64,000 bases of DNA from Miltoncostaea sp050250915. GTDB lineage: Bacteria; Actinomycetota; Thermoleophilia; Miltoncostaeales; Miltoncostaeaceae. A program made the translations under genes and the position numbers. Each line of letters opens with the position of its first letter. Position 1 is the stretch's first letter. The stretch is from assembly GCA_050250915.1 (NCBI GenBank), contig JBFWNT010000013.1, positions 1-64,000 of the forward strand, in the 5' to 3' direction. Shown in pieces: positions 32,883 to 42,367 of the stretch. The notes under the pieces were generated by a model. That model was not told the origin of the DNA. It saw nothing but the letters and a program-made list of their open reading frames with translations, and made no database searches.

Positions 32883-35055
32883 ATGGCGGGCTGCGTCGTG
32901 GCCGCAGCGGCGGTCGCCGGGTCGTCCGCGCCCGCCGAGCGCGCGATCTCGCGGCTGGAGCCGGAGCCGGCCCACCCCGTCGGCCACCTGATCGCCGAGA
33001 TCCGGGCCGACCGCGGCCGCATCCGCAACTGCGCGCGTCCCGCCTACCGCACCGCGCACCCCATGCGCTGCCCGTCGGGACGCGGCGTGAGGATCCGCGG
33101 CCAGCAGGCGATGGCCACCAGCAACCCGGCCTCCACGGGCCGCTGGGCGGCACCGTTCCAGGTGCCGTTGTGGCCGATCCACCAGATCCTGCTGCCGACG
33201 GGCAAGGTGCTGTGGCTCGCGCGCGGCGAGACCAACGCCGAGCAGAGCGGCCACGCGTTCATCTACGACCCCGCCACCAAGGTCGCGCGGGAGATCACGG
33301 TGCCGAACGTGACCTACCCGAACGGGGCCGTGAAGCCGGCGAACCTGTGGTGCTCCGGCCACACCGTCCTGGCGGACGGCCGCGTGCTGGTGGCCGGCGG
33401 CAACCTCGCCTACCCCGACCCCGCCGGCGGGCCGGGCAACGACTTCAAGGGCAGCCGCTGGGTCTTCACCTTCAACCCGTGGACGGAGCAGTGGACCCGT
33501 CAGCCGGACATGCGCGCCGGCCGCTGGTACCCGACGGTCACCACCCTCCCCGACGGCAGCACGCTGATCGTGAGCGGATGGGACGACCGGGGGAAGATCG
33601 ACACCAATCCCGACGTCGAGCGGTTCACGCCGAGCCCCGCCATCGACGGCCGCGGCACCCTGGCCGTGGTGGCACAGCGCACGTTCGGCCTGTACCCCCA
33701 CGCGTTCGTCGTCCCCGACGCGACCGCTGCAGGGGCGCCGCCCGGCACCCAGGTGCTCTACGCCGGCCCCAACACCGGGGACACGGTGATCCTGAACACC
33801 GCGACGTGGACGTGGAAGGACGTGCCCGATCTGGTGCACGCCCGCCTGTTCGGCGCCGGGGTGTTCCTGCCCGGCGGCACCGTCCCCCGCAAGGTGATGC
33901 TCATCGGCGGCTACGACTCGACCAACGGCATCGGGTCCCAGTCGAGCACCGAGGTGCTCGACCTCGACAACGTCGGGGCCGGCTGGAAGGCCGGGCCCGC
34001 GATGGCCGCCGGACGCAGCCACCTGAACGTCGCGATCCTCCCCGACGCGTCGCTCGTCGCGATCGGCGGCGGCGCGGGCATCGGCTCGTACGCCGGCAGC
34101 CAGGAGAGCCTGCACGCCGGGCCGGTCTACGCCACGGAGCGCCTCGGCGCGGGCGCGACGGCCTGGGGGCCCGCCGACACGCAGGCCGACGAGCGCACCT
34201 ATCACTCGACCGGCCTGCTCCTCCCCGACGCCACCGTCTTCTCCGCCGGCGACGACCGCGACACGCACGGCCCCGGGCACCGCACCGGCGAGATCTGGTC
34301 GCCGCCGTACCTGTTCGCCGGCACCCGCCCCGCCCTGTCGTGGGCGCCCGGCGCCGTCCGCTACGGCGCGCAGTTCCACGTGACCGCGACCTCCGAGGGC
34401 GGCGTCGCGAGCGTCGTGATGATGCGCCCGGCGTCGGTGACCCACGCCAACGACATGGACCAGCGCCTCGTGGCCCTGACGACCACCTCCGAGCCGGGCG
34501 GCGCCACGGTGACCGCCCCGGCCGACCCGAGCATCGCCACGCCCGGCTGGTACATGCTCTTCGCGCTCGACGCCCGCGGCCGCCCGTCCGACGCCCGCTG
34601 GATCCGTCTCGGGCGCCGACGCACCCGACGCCCCCACCCCGCCCGGCGCCGCACCGGCGACCGGCGGCGGCACCCTGGCCGGCGCCCCGTCGACGTCGCG
34701 CCGCGCTCCGCACCTGCCCAAGGCGGCGCCGGTCCGCGCCCTGGTGAAGAAGGTCATGTGGCGCAACGGCGTGCTGCGGCTCGTCGTGCGCGTGAGCCTG
34801 CGCAAGGGCCGGGCGACGCAGGTCGGGGTCACCGTCCCCGGCGGCGGGCGGGACGCCACCCGGGTCCGCACCTTCGGAAAGGCGGGCAACCGGGCGGTGA
34901 TCGTGAACCTCGGCTTCTACGGCCCCAAGGGGTGGACGGTGCTGTCGCTGCCGATCTCGGTCACCGAGCGCCCCGGCGCGACGGTCCGCGGCCGGATCGT
35001 GGTGACCATGCGCAAGGGCGGCCCGGTGGCCACGGTGGTCCCCGCCCGCCGCTAG
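32883..35055 (+). CDS. Galactose-oxidase-like copper radical oxidase, frameshifted
   Basis: The main frame from ATG 32883 encodes a secreted Kelch-propeller oxidase (GlxA/DUF1929 family). Expected copper-radical residues are present: Cys in NLWCSGHTVL (about 157, thioether partner), Tyr in GRWYPTVTTLPDG (about 215), Tyr-His in RTYHSTGLLLPD (about 440-441) and His in VTHANDMDQRL (about 520). The domain ends near 34605. There the frame shifts by +1 into a Pro/Ala/Thr linker (DAPDAPTPPGAAP) and a C-terminal beta domain ending at 35055. The signal sequence may start at ATG 32806 with another shift at the C5 run 32847-32851. It could be a sequencing error or a real pseudogene. Confidence 0.8.
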
Positions 35056-36947
35056 CCGATGGCCCGGTGGACCTCCTCGATGGAGGTGTGGCCGCCGAGC
35101 ACCTTCAGCAGGCCGTCCTCGCGCAGCGTCCGCATCCCCTCCGCGCGGGCCTGGCGGGCGATCTCCTCGCCCGACGCCCCCGCCACGGTCATCCGCTCCG
35201 TCGTCTCGCTCATGACCAGCATCTCGTAGACGCCCACCCGGCCCTTGTAGCCCGTGTCCTGGCAGCGGGGGCAGCCGACGGGCCGGAAGATCGGAGCCGG
35301 GTCCGGGAGCCCGGCCGGCAGGGCCGTCACGTCCATCGCCTCGCGCAGCAGCGCGTGGCCGATGCTGGTCTGCTCCTTGCAGTGCGTGCACAGGCGGCGG
35401 GCGAGCCGCTGGGCCAGGATCCCCGCCACCGCGCTGGCCGACAGGAACGGCTCCACGCCCATCTCCGTGAGGCGCGTGAGCGCGCCGGCGGCGTCGTTGG
35501 TGTGGATGGTGGCCAGAACGAGGTGGCCGGTCAGGGCCGACTCGACGGCGATCTGGGCCGTCTCGCGGTCGCGGATCTCGCCGATCATCACGATGTCGGG
35601 GTCGCACCGCAGGATCGAGCGCAGGCCCGCGGCGAACGTGAGGCCGGCCTTCGCGTTGACCTGCACCTGGTTGATCCCCTGGAGCCGGTACTCGACCGGG
35701 TCCTCCACGGTGATGATGTTCTTGTCCGCCGAGTTGAGCTGGTTCAGGGCCCCGTAGAGGCTGGTGGACTTGCCCGAGCCGGTCGGCCCGGTCACCAGCA
35801 CCGCGCCGTACGGCCGCGTGTAGCACGCCTCGAACTTCGCGAGGGTGTCCTTCGCGAAGCCGAGGTCCGGCAGGCGCATCATCACATTGCTCTTGTCCAG
35901 GATGCGCATGACGATCTTCTCGCCGTACACCGTGGGGAGCGTCGCGACGCGCAGGTCCAGCGCGCGGCCGCCCACCGTCAGGCCCACGCGGCCGTCCTGG
36001 GGCACGCGGCGCTCGGCGATGTCGAGGTCGGCCATGATCTTCACGCGGCTCGCGACGCCGTTCGCCAGGCGGAACGGGACGGCGGTGACGGTGCGCAGCA
36101 CGCCGTCCACCCGGTAGCGGACCACCATCTCCTTCGCCTGGGGCTCGAAGTGGATGTCCGACGCGCGCTCGTCCACGCCGCGGGCGATGAGCGAGTTGAC
36201 CAGCCTCACCACCGGCGCGTCGTCCGACGCGTCGGCGATGTCGGCCTGCTCCAGCGGCCCGTCGCGGTCGACCCCCGTCTCCTCCACCAGGTCGGCCACC
36301 ACGGCGTCCAGGCGCGAGGTCTGGCCCAGGAGCTGCTGGAGCTCCTCGGCGGAGGCGAGCACCGGGCGGATCTCGTGGCGCGTGAGGATCCGGAGGTCAT
36401 CGACGGCGAACACGTTGCTGGGGTCGGCCATCGCGACCACCAGGCGCCCCTCGCCCTCCAGCCGCACCGGGACGGCCTGGTAGCGGCGGGCGGTCTTCTC
36501 GTCCACCAGCCGGGCCACGGCGGGATCGACGCCGTCGGCGAGCGTGAAGAAGCCGACGCCCATCCGCAGGGCCATGGCGCGGGCCAGCTGGTCGCGGGTG
36601 ATCCGCTCCTCGCTCACCAGCAGCTCGCCCAGGCTCATCCCCTCGGACCGCTTCTGGCGCTCCAGCGCCCCGTCCAGGTCCTCCCGCGTCAGCAGGCCCA
36701 TCCGCACGAGCACCTGGCCAAGGGGCTCGGTCCGCTGCAGGCGCCCGGGGGCGCGCCGCACGGCGGGCGGGCCGGCCACCGGCTGTCGCGGCGGACCGCC
36801 CGCGGGGCGCGGCGCGGCCTGCGGAGCCGCCGGAGCAGGCCGGCGGGCCGGCGGCGCGGCGGGGGGACGGGTAGCCGGCGGAGCGCCGGGGTGCGTCGGG
36901 CTGGGGTTCTGGGGCACGCGCACGTCCTGGTGAGGAGGGGACCCCAT
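35052..36947 (-). CDS. pilB: Type IV pilus assembly ATPase PilB
   Basis: The protein is 631 residues from ATG 36947; GTG 36917 with AGGA upstream is an alternative. A Pro/Ala-rich leader (about 8-65) precedes the T2SSE N domain (about 66-200) and the ATPase core: Walker A GPTGSGKSTSLYG, Asp box NIITVEDPVEYRLQG, Walker B DIVMIGEIRDRETAQ, and a zinc site from CTHC and CPRC. PilB drives pilin polymerisation on PilC. It ends the long leftward operon that begins at mnmA, and its stop overlaps the convergent oxidase stop. Confidence 0.95.
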   Translation of the reverse strand: MGSPPHQDVRVPQNPSPTHPGAPPATRPPAAPPARRPAPAAPQAAPRPAGGPPRQPVAGPPAVRRAPGRLQRTEPLGQVLVRMGLLTREDLDGALERQKRSEGMSLGELLVSEERITRDQLARAMALRMGVGFFTLADGVDPAVARLVDEKTARRYQAVPVRLEGEGRLVVAMADPSNVFAVDDLRILTRHEIRPVLASAEELQQLLGQTSRLDAVVADLVEETGVDRDGPLEQADIADASDDAPVVRLVNSLIARGVDERASDIHFEPQAKEMVVRYRVDGVLRTVTAVPFRLANGVASRVKIMADLDIAERRVPQDGRVGLTVGGRALDLRVATLPTVYGEKIVMRILDKSNVMMRLPDLGFAKDTLAKFEACYTRPYGAVLVTGPTGSGKSTSLYGALNQLNSADKNIITVEDPVEYRLQGINQVQVNAKAGLTFAAGLRSILRCDPDIVMIGEIRDRETAQIAVESALTGHLVLATIHTNDAAGALTRLTEMGVEPFLSASAVAGILAQRLARRLCTHCKEQTSIGHALLREAMDVTALPAGLPDPAPIFRPVGCPRCQDTGYKGRVGVYEMLVMSETTERMTVAGASGEEIARQARAEGMRTLREDGLLKVLGGHTSIEEVHRAIG

Positions 36948-36949
36948 CA

Positions 36950-36977
36950 GGATCGGTACCGCCGCGAAAACGCTTGA
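36950..36977 (-). promoter_or_regulatory. Sigma28-like promoter of pilB
   Basis: Reading leftward, TCAAGCGT (36977-36970), a 12-nt spacer containing TTTTCGCG, and ACCGATCC (36957-36950) precede pilB. The pattern TCAAG..TTTTC.GCG..GT.CCGA is shared with the site at 19780-19806. The -10 is only 2 nt from ATG 36947, which would put the transcript start inside the long form and favours GTG 36923 or 36917. Confidence 0.4.
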
Positions 36978-36991
36978 TAGCCCCCGGGCCT

Positions 36992-37807
36992 TCAGGCGGC
37001 GGTGAGCGCCCCCCGCATCACGTCCACCGGCGCGGGCCGGCCCGTCCACTGCTCGAACGCGGCCGCGCCCTGGTGCAGCAGCATCGCCAGGCCGTCGACG
37101 GGCCGCGCGCCGCGGGCGGCGGCCGCCGCCAGCCACGGGGTCCCGCCGGGCCGGTAGACGATGTCGGCCACCACCTGCCCCCGGCCGATCCCCGCCAGCG
37201 GCAGCTCCGGCGGCACCTCGTCGCCGTGCAGGCCGAGGCTGGTGCAGTTGACGACCAGGGCGCTCTCGCCGGCGATCATGTCCATCGCCGGCACCGTGAA
37301 CGGCACGGGGTCGCCGAGCTCCGCCGCCTTCGCCGCCGTCCGGTTGGCCACCCGCACCCGGGCGCCGCGCCCCCGCAGCGCGAACGCCACCGCGCGGGCC
37401 GCGCCGCCGGCCCCCACCAGCAGCACGTCGCGGCCGGCGACGTCGACCGGCGCCTGCTCGTCGAGGGCCCGCGCGAAGCCCGCGGCGTCGGTGTTGTCGC
37501 AGCGGAAGCCGCCGTCCCCGTCCGGAACCAGCGTGTTGGCCGCGCCGATCGCCGCGACCGCCTCCGACGCGGCCGAGCACGCCGCGATGACCGCCTGCTT
37601 GTGGGGGATCGTGACGTTCAGGCCGGCGCATCCGGCGGCGGCGAGGCCCCGCACCGCCTCCTCCACGCGGTCCGGGTGCACGGGGAACGCCGCGTACAGC
37701 CAGTCGAGCCCCAGGTGCGCGAACGCCGCGTTGTGCATCGCCGGCGACAGCGAGTGCTCCACCGGCCAGCCGATGATGCCGGCGACCCTGGTGCGCCCGC
37801 TGATCAT
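36992..37807 (-). CDS. aroE: Shikimate dehydrogenase AroE
   Basis: The 271-residue enzyme reduces 3-dehydroshikimate with NADPH in aromatic amino-acid synthesis. Motifs are GWPVEHSLSPAMHNAAF (about 13-29, substrate Ser residues), LNVTIPHK (about 63-70, catalytic Lys), CDNTDAAGF (about 103-111), the dinucleotide loop VGAGGAARAV (about 131-140) and a C-terminal LLHQGAAAFEQWTG. The start overlaps the mltG stop (ATGA). The usual NADPH-selecting NRT (VANRTAAKA) is present. Confidence 0.96.
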   Translation of the reverse strand: MISGRTRVAGIIGWPVEHSLSPAMHNAAFAHLGLDWLYAAFPVHPDRVEEAVRGLAAAGCAGLNVTIPHKQAVIAACSAASEAVAAIGAANTLVPDGDGGFRCDNTDAAGFARALDEQAPVDVAGRDVLLVGAGGAARAVAFALRGRGARVRVANRTAAKAAELGDPVPFTVPAMDMIAGESALVVNCTSLGLHGDEVPPELPLAGIGRGQVVADIVYRPGGTPWLAAAAARGARPVDGLAMLLHQGAAAFEQWTGRPAPVDVMRGALTAA

Positions 37808-38679
37808 CCGCCCGCGTTCGCCTCGGACCGGGCCACGTCACGGTCGAACTGCTCCGGCGTGGTGGCGAAGAAGTGCCGGCCGCTGCCGTCGTTGCGGGCC
37901 ACGTAGTACAGGTAGGGCACCTTCGCCGGGCGGGCGGCGGCGCGGATGCTGTCCAGCCCCGGGTTGCTGATCGGCCCCGGGGGCAGCCCCGCGAACTTGC
38001 GCGTGTTGTACGGCGAGTCGATCGCCAGGTCCGACGCGGTCAGCTCCGGCTTCCAGCGCCCGAGCGCGTATTGGACGGTCGCGTCGATGTCGAGCCGCAT
38101 CCCGGCCTTCAGCCGGTTGTACATCACGCCCGCCACGATGGGGCGCTCCCGCGCGACCGCCACCTCCCGCTCGATCATCGAGGCCAGGATCAGCACGTCG
38201 TACTTCGTGAGGTTCTTGGACTTCGCGTAGGAGTAGTTCACCTGCGAGGTGTTCGCGTCGTACGCGGCGAGCTGCTCGTCCACGAGCTCGCCGGCGGTCG
38301 TCCGGTCGGTGATGTCGTACGTCGCCGGGAAGAGGAAGCCCTCCAGCGACGTGGGCTTGGAGGTGCCCGCCAGGCGGCGCCCCCGCGCGCCTGCGGCGGT
38401 GAGCGCCAGGTAGCGGTCGCCCGGGATCGCCGTCTCCTGGTCCAGGAGCTGGGCGATGTCCTCGCGGCGCAGCCCCTCGCGGATCAGGAGCTTCTGCGTG
38501 GGCGTCGTGTCGGCGGCGGGCGCGGCCGGTGGCGCGTCGTCCTTCGTCGCCTCCCGGGCGAGCGCGAGCCCCACGGCCACGGCCATCACCAGGATCAGGA
38601 CGATCCAGAGGGCGGTGCGGCCCCCGCGGCGCGTGCGCGGCTCCCGGCCGTAGCGCCGGTAGCGGTCCTCGCCGCTCAC
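37804..38679 (-). CDS. mltG: Endolytic peptidoglycan transglycosylase MltG
   Basis: The 291-residue protein has a short cytoplasmic head (SGEDRYRRYGREPRTRR), one membrane helix (about 22-42) and a YceG domain. The catalytic Glu is in LASMIEREVAVARERPIVAG. Other family blocks are LEGFLFPATYDI, GVMYNRLKAGMRLDIDATVQ, SPYNTRKFAGLPPGPISNPG and YYVARNDGSGRHFF. MltG cleaves nascent glycan strands and sets their length. The LysM-like part is shortened. The GTG start overlaps the ruvX stop. Confidence 0.95.
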   Translation of the reverse strand: MSGEDRYRRYGREPRTRRGGRTALWIVLILVMAVAVGLALAREATKDDAPPAAPAADTTPTQKLLIREGLRREDIAQLLDQETAIPGDRYLALTAAGARGRRLAGTSKPTSLEGFLFPATYDITDRTTAGELVDEQLAAYDANTSQVNYSYAKSKNLTKYDVLILASMIEREVAVARERPIVAGVMYNRLKAGMRLDIDATVQYALGRWKPELTASDLAIDSPYNTRKFAGLPPGPISNPGLDSIRAAARPAKVPYLYYVARNDGSGRHFFATTPEQFDRDVARSEANAGG

Positions 38680-39071
38680 GACCGCGCCGCCAGAAACGCC
38701 TCGAGCAGCACGCACGCGGCCAGGCTGTCGACGTCGGCGCGCGAGCCGCCCTCGCGGGCCCGGCGCTCCGCCTCCACCGTGGTGAGCCGCTCGTCCCACA
38801 GCTCGACCGGGATCGCCTGGCGGCCGCGCAGCCGCCCCGCGAAGCCGGCGGCGGCGCGCGCCTGGGCGCCGCGCTCACCCGACATCGCGCGCGGCTCGCC
38901 CACGACGATCAGCTCGGGGGCCTCCTCCCGCAGCACCGCGTCCAGCGCCCTGCGCCCGGCGGGCGAGTCGACCCGGCCGATCGCCGGCAGCGGGCGCACG
39001 ATGGTGCCGGTGGGGTCGGACACCGCCACCCCGGTGCGGGCCGAGCCGTGGTCGAGCGCGAGGACCTTCAC
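38676..39071 (-). CDS. ruvX: Holliday junction resolvase-like RuvX/YqgF
   Basis: The 131-residue RNase-H-fold protein shows LALDHGSARTGVAVSD (about 4-19, first Asp), LIVVGEPRAMSGE (Glu-bearing strand), WDERLTTVEAERR (about 92-104) and a final acidic site SRADVDSLAACVLL. Family members process pre-16S rRNA and possibly Holliday junctions. It is coupled by GTGA overlap to alaS, the conserved bacterial neighbour. Confidence 0.95.
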   Translation of the reverse strand: MKVLALDHGSARTGVAVSDPTGTIVRPLPAIGRVDSPAGRRALDAVLREEAPELIVVGEPRAMSGERGAQARAAAGFAGRLRGRQAIPVELWDERLTTVEAERRAREGGSRADVDSLAACVLLEAFLAARS

Positions 39072-41635
39072 GCCCCCCGTGGCGCCGCAAGGAGCTCGCG
39101 GGCGCGGTCCAGCGCCTCGGCGAGCCTGGACGGGTCCTTCCCCCCGGCGCGCGCCATCTGCGCCTTGCCGCCACCGCCGCCGCCGACGATCGGGGCGACC
39201 TCCCGGATGATGTCGCCCGCCGACAGGCCGGCCGCCACCGCGGCGGGGCCCAGGTTCGCGGCGATCAGGGCCTTGCCGTCGGCCGCGGCGCCCAGCACGA
39301 CGGCGGCGCCGTCGCCCAGCCGCTGCTTCACCTGGTCGGAGATGCGCAGCACCTCGTCCATGTCCGCCGCGTCGACCTGGGCGGCCAGCGCGGTGACGTC
39401 GCCGTTGGCCACGGCACCGGCGACCAGGGTGCCGACGTCCACCTTGGCGGTGCGCGCGCGCTTCAGCTCCGACTCGAGGGTGCGGATGCGCTCGTCGCGT
39501 GCCGCGACGTCGGCCAGCAGGCGCCGCTCGCGGTCGCGCAGCCACTCGACGGCGGCGGTCCCGGTGAGGGCCTCGACGCGCCGGGCCCCCGCGCCGGTGG
39601 AGCCCTCCGAGACGATCACGAACGGGCCGATCTCGCCGGTGCGCGAGACGTGGGTGCCGCCGCACAGCTCCTTCGAGAAGTCGCCGGTCGAGAGCACGCG
39701 CACGCGCTCGCCGTACTTCTCCTCGAACAGGCCGATCGCGCCGAGGTCGGCGGCGTCCTGGCGGTCCAGGATCTCCCAGCCCACCGCCTGGTCCTCGTCG
39801 ACCCGCTCGTTGACCATGCGCTCGATGCGCTCGAGGGTCTCGGGGTCGATGCGGCCGCGGTGGGTGAAGTCGAAGCGCAGCTTGTCGGGGCCCACGTACG
39901 AGCCGGCCTGGCGCACGCCCTGGCCGAGCGTCTCGCGGAGCGCCCAGTTGAGGACGTGGGTGGCGGTGTGGTTGGCCTGGGTCCGGCGGCGGCGCGGGCC
40001 GTCGACCGTTGCCGTCACCTCGGCGCCGACCGGCAGGGCGCCCTGCTCCACCCGGACGCGGAGCACCTGGTCGGAGCCGGTGCGGTACGCATCCTCCACC
40101 AGCCCGGTCCCGCTGTCGCCGGCGATGACACCGGTGTCGGACACCTGGCCGCCGCCCTCCGCGTAGAACGGCGAGCGCTCCAGCTTGACCAGCACGGTGC
40201 CGTCGCCGAGGGGCTCGGCGGCCGTGACACGCGTGTCGGCGGTCGTCGCGTCCCACCCGACGAACTCGGTTGGCGCCGACTCCTTCGCGAACGCCACCAC
40301 CTTCTCGCCGATCCCGTCGACGCCCTCGCCCGCCACGCCCGCGCGGGAGCGCTCGCGCTGCTCCTGCATGAGGCGCTCGAACGTGGTCTCGTCGACCTTC
40401 AGGTCGGCCTCGGTGGCGGCCTCGAGGGTCAGGTCGAGCGGGAAGCCGTAGGTGTCGTACAGGCGGAAGGCGTCGGAGCCCGAGACGGTGCCGGTGGCCG
40501 ACGCGCGGTCGATCACGTCGCCCAGGAGGCGCCGGCCCTGCACGAGCGTGCGGGCGAACTGCTCCGCCTCGTCGCCGAGCACGTCGTGGACCTCGGCGGC
40601 GCGCTCGCGCAGCTCCGGGTAGGCGTCGCCCCAGCCCTCCACCACCGGGGTGGCCAGGTCGGCGACCGCCGACGGCTCCAGGCCGAGGTGGCCCGCCTCG
40701 CTCACGGCGCGGCGGATGATGCGGCGCAGGATGTACTCGCGGCCCTCGTTGCCGGGCCGCACGCCGTCGGCGGCGAGGAACGTCATGGCGCGGCCGTGGT
40801 CGGCGAGGGTGCGGAACGCGCGGTCGTCGCGGACGTCCCGGCCGTACCCCTTGCCGGAGGCCCCCTCGGCCCAGGTGATGAGCGGCCGGAACGCATCGGT
40901 GTCGAACACCGACGGCACGTCCTGGAGGATCGCGGCGATCCGCTCCAGGCCGGCGCCCGTGTCGATGTTCTTCGCCGGGAGCGGGGTGAGGTCGCCGTCG
41001 GGGTGCCGCTCGTACTGCATGAACACGAGGTTCCAGTACTCGAGGTAGCGGTCCGTCCCGGTGACGGGGCCGCCCTCGGGCCCGAACGCCGGCCCGCGGT
41101 CGAGGTACAGCTCGGTGTTGGGGCCGCACGGGCCGGTGGGGCCGGCCTTCCAGAAGTTGTCGGCCTCGCCGAGGGCCTGGATGCGGTCGCGGGGGACGCC
41201 CATCTCCACCCAGCGCTCCACGGCCTCCTCGTCGCCCGGGACGCCCTCCATCCCCTCGAAGACGGTGATCCAGATCTGCTCGGGGTCGAGGCCGTAGACC
41301 TCGGTGGACACCTCCCACCCGAAGCGGATGGCGTCGTCCTTGAAGTAGTCCCCGATCGAGAAGTTGCCGAGCATCTCGAAGAAGGTGAGATGCCGGGCGG
41401 TGTGGCCGACCTGGTCGATGTCCACGGTGCGGAAGCACTTCTGGACGCTGGTCATGCGCCGCGCGGGCGGCGAGTCCTGGCCCATGAAGTAGGCCTTCAG
41501 GGGCTGCATCCCGGCGATGGTGAGCAGCACGGACGGGTCGTCCTCGTATGGGACGAGCGACGCCGAGGGGATCCGGAGATGCCCCTGGCGCTCGAAGTAT
41601 GCGAGGAAGGCCTCGCGGATCTCGGCGGTCGTCAT
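39068..41635 (-). CDS. alaS: Alanyl-tRNA synthetase
   Basis: The 855-residue class II synthetase has an N-terminal catalytic domain with SASLVPYEDDPSVLLTIAGM, PARRMTSVQKCFRTVDID and HLTFFEMLGNFSIGDYFK. The editing domain has HTATHVLNWALRE and a Cys/His metal site (ELCGGTHVSRTGEIG). The C-terminal domain includes GGGGGKAQMARAGGKDP, the typical oligomerisation/C-Ala element. The length is usual. It leads into ruvX, mltG and aroE. Confidence 0.97.
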   Translation of the reverse strand: MTTAEIREAFLAYFERQGHLRIPSASLVPYEDDPSVLLTIAGMQPLKAYFMGQDSPPARRMTSVQKCFRTVDIDQVGHTARHLTFFEMLGNFSIGDYFKDDAIRFGWEVSTEVYGLDPEQIWITVFEGMEGVPGDEEAVERWVEMGVPRDRIQALGEADNFWKAGPTGPCGPNTELYLDRGPAFGPEGGPVTGTDRYLEYWNLVFMQYERHPDGDLTPLPAKNIDTGAGLERIAAILQDVPSVFDTDAFRPLITWAEGASGKGYGRDVRDDRAFRTLADHGRAMTFLAADGVRPGNEGREYILRRIIRRAVSEAGHLGLEPSAVADLATPVVEGWGDAYPELRERAAEVHDVLGDEAEQFARTLVQGRRLLGDVIDRASATGTVSGSDAFRLYDTYGFPLDLTLEAATEADLKVDETTFERLMQEQRERSRAGVAGEGVDGIGEKVVAFAKESAPTEFVGWDATTADTRVTAAEPLGDGTVLVKLERSPFYAEGGGQVSDTGVIAGDSGTGLVEDAYRTGSDQVLRVRVEQGALPVGAEVTATVDGPRRRRTQANHTATHVLNWALRETLGQGVRQAGSYVGPDKLRFDFTHRGRIDPETLERIERMVNERVDEDQAVGWEILDRQDAADLGAIGLFEEKYGERVRVLSTGDFSKELCGGTHVSRTGEIGPFVIVSEGSTGAGARRVEALTGTAAVEWLRDRERRLLADVAARDERIRTLESELKRARTAKVDVGTLVAGAVANGDVTALAAQVDAADMDEVLRISDQVKQRLGDGAAVVLGAAADGKALIAANLGPAAVAAGLSAGDIIREVAPIVGGGGGGKAQMARAGGKDPSRLAEALDRARELLAAPRGA

Positions 41636-41666
41636 CGGGGGGCGAGTGTAGCGAGCCGCCCGGGCC

Positions 41667-41885
41667 CTACTTCCGCTCGAAGGCCTCCCTGACCTCGCGG
41701 TCGAGATCGGCCTCCGCCTGGGCGGCCGCGCGCTTGCCCGCGCCGAGCGCCTCCTTGAGCTGCGCGGGGATCCGCTCGCGCTCCCGCTTGTAGGTGTCGG
41801 CCCACAGGCCGGGGTCGAGCGCGCCGATCGAGTGGAGCCAGCCGAGGACGCCGGCGACCACCCCGAGCTTCACGAGCCTGCCCAT
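41667..41885 (-). CDS. Small membrane-tethered helical protein
   Basis: The 72-residue protein has an N-terminal hydrophobic segment (LVKLGVVAGVLGWLHSIGAL) followed by a charged helix (YKRERERIPAQLKEALGAGK and more). No named family is recognised. It starts one base into the DUF948 stop codon (TGATG) and is 31 nt before alaS. In many actinobacterial genomes a similar small protein sits here with a DUF948 protein. Confidence 0.7.
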   Translation of the reverse strand: MGRLVKLGVVAGVLGWLHSIGALDPGLWADTYKRERERIPAQLKEALGAGKRAAAQAEADLDREVREAFERK

Positions 41886-42367
41886 CAGTACGGGCTGCCG
41901 TGGCGGGGGGGCGTGGGCGGCGCGTCGGGTGCCGGCGGCGCGTCGGCCGCCGGCGGGATCGGCGGGGCCGGCTCGGGCGGCGGCGGCGGGGCGACGGCGG
42001 CCTTCTCGGCGGCGCGGCGGGCCCGGAGGGTGGCGACGGCCTCCTTGGCGCCCGCGGCCAGGCCGGTGAGCTTGCGCACCGGCGAGGTGACGGCGCTGGA
42101 GACGGTCTGGACGGTCTTCTCGGCGCCCTTCGTGGCGCCGACGGCCGTCTGCATGATCTCGTCCACGCGGGAGAGCTCCAGGTTGACCCCGTCCACCGTC
42201 GTCTGGGCCTTGTTGAGGATCGGCACTACCTCGTCGGTGATCCGCGTCACCGAGACGCCGAGCCGCCCGAAGACCCCGGCCATCCGCAGGAACAGGTAGG
42301 CCAACCCGATCCCGGTCAGGATCAGGAAGATCGACAGCGCGAGCTTCAGTACGTCAGACCAGTCCAC
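41885..42367 (-). CDS. DUF948 domain protein
   Basis: The 160-residue protein has one N-terminal membrane helix (ALSIFLILTGIGLAYLFLRM, about 9-28), a coiled-coil with heptad-like Val/Ile/Leu (about 35-95) resembling methyl-accepting or YtxG-type DUF948 proteins, and a Pro/Ala-rich tail (about 120-160). Its GTG start lies inside the end of mnmA (14-nt overlap), so it is translationally coupled. Its role is unknown; a cell-envelope function is suspected from the membrane topology. Confidence 0.8.
   Translation of the reverse strand: MDWSDVLKLALSIFLILTGIGLAYLFLRMAGVFGRLGVSVTRITDEVVPILNKAQTTVDGVNLELSRVDEIMQTAVGATKGAEKTVQTVSSAVTSPVRKLTGLAAGAKEAVATLRARRAAEKAAVAPPPPPEPAPPIPPAADAPPAPDAPPTPPRHGSPY

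Noticed and set aside
35056..36977. Continuation of the oxidase frame through to 36977
   Set aside because: The frame is antisense to pilB and gives non-protein-like composition. The real product shifts frame near 34605 and stops at 35055.
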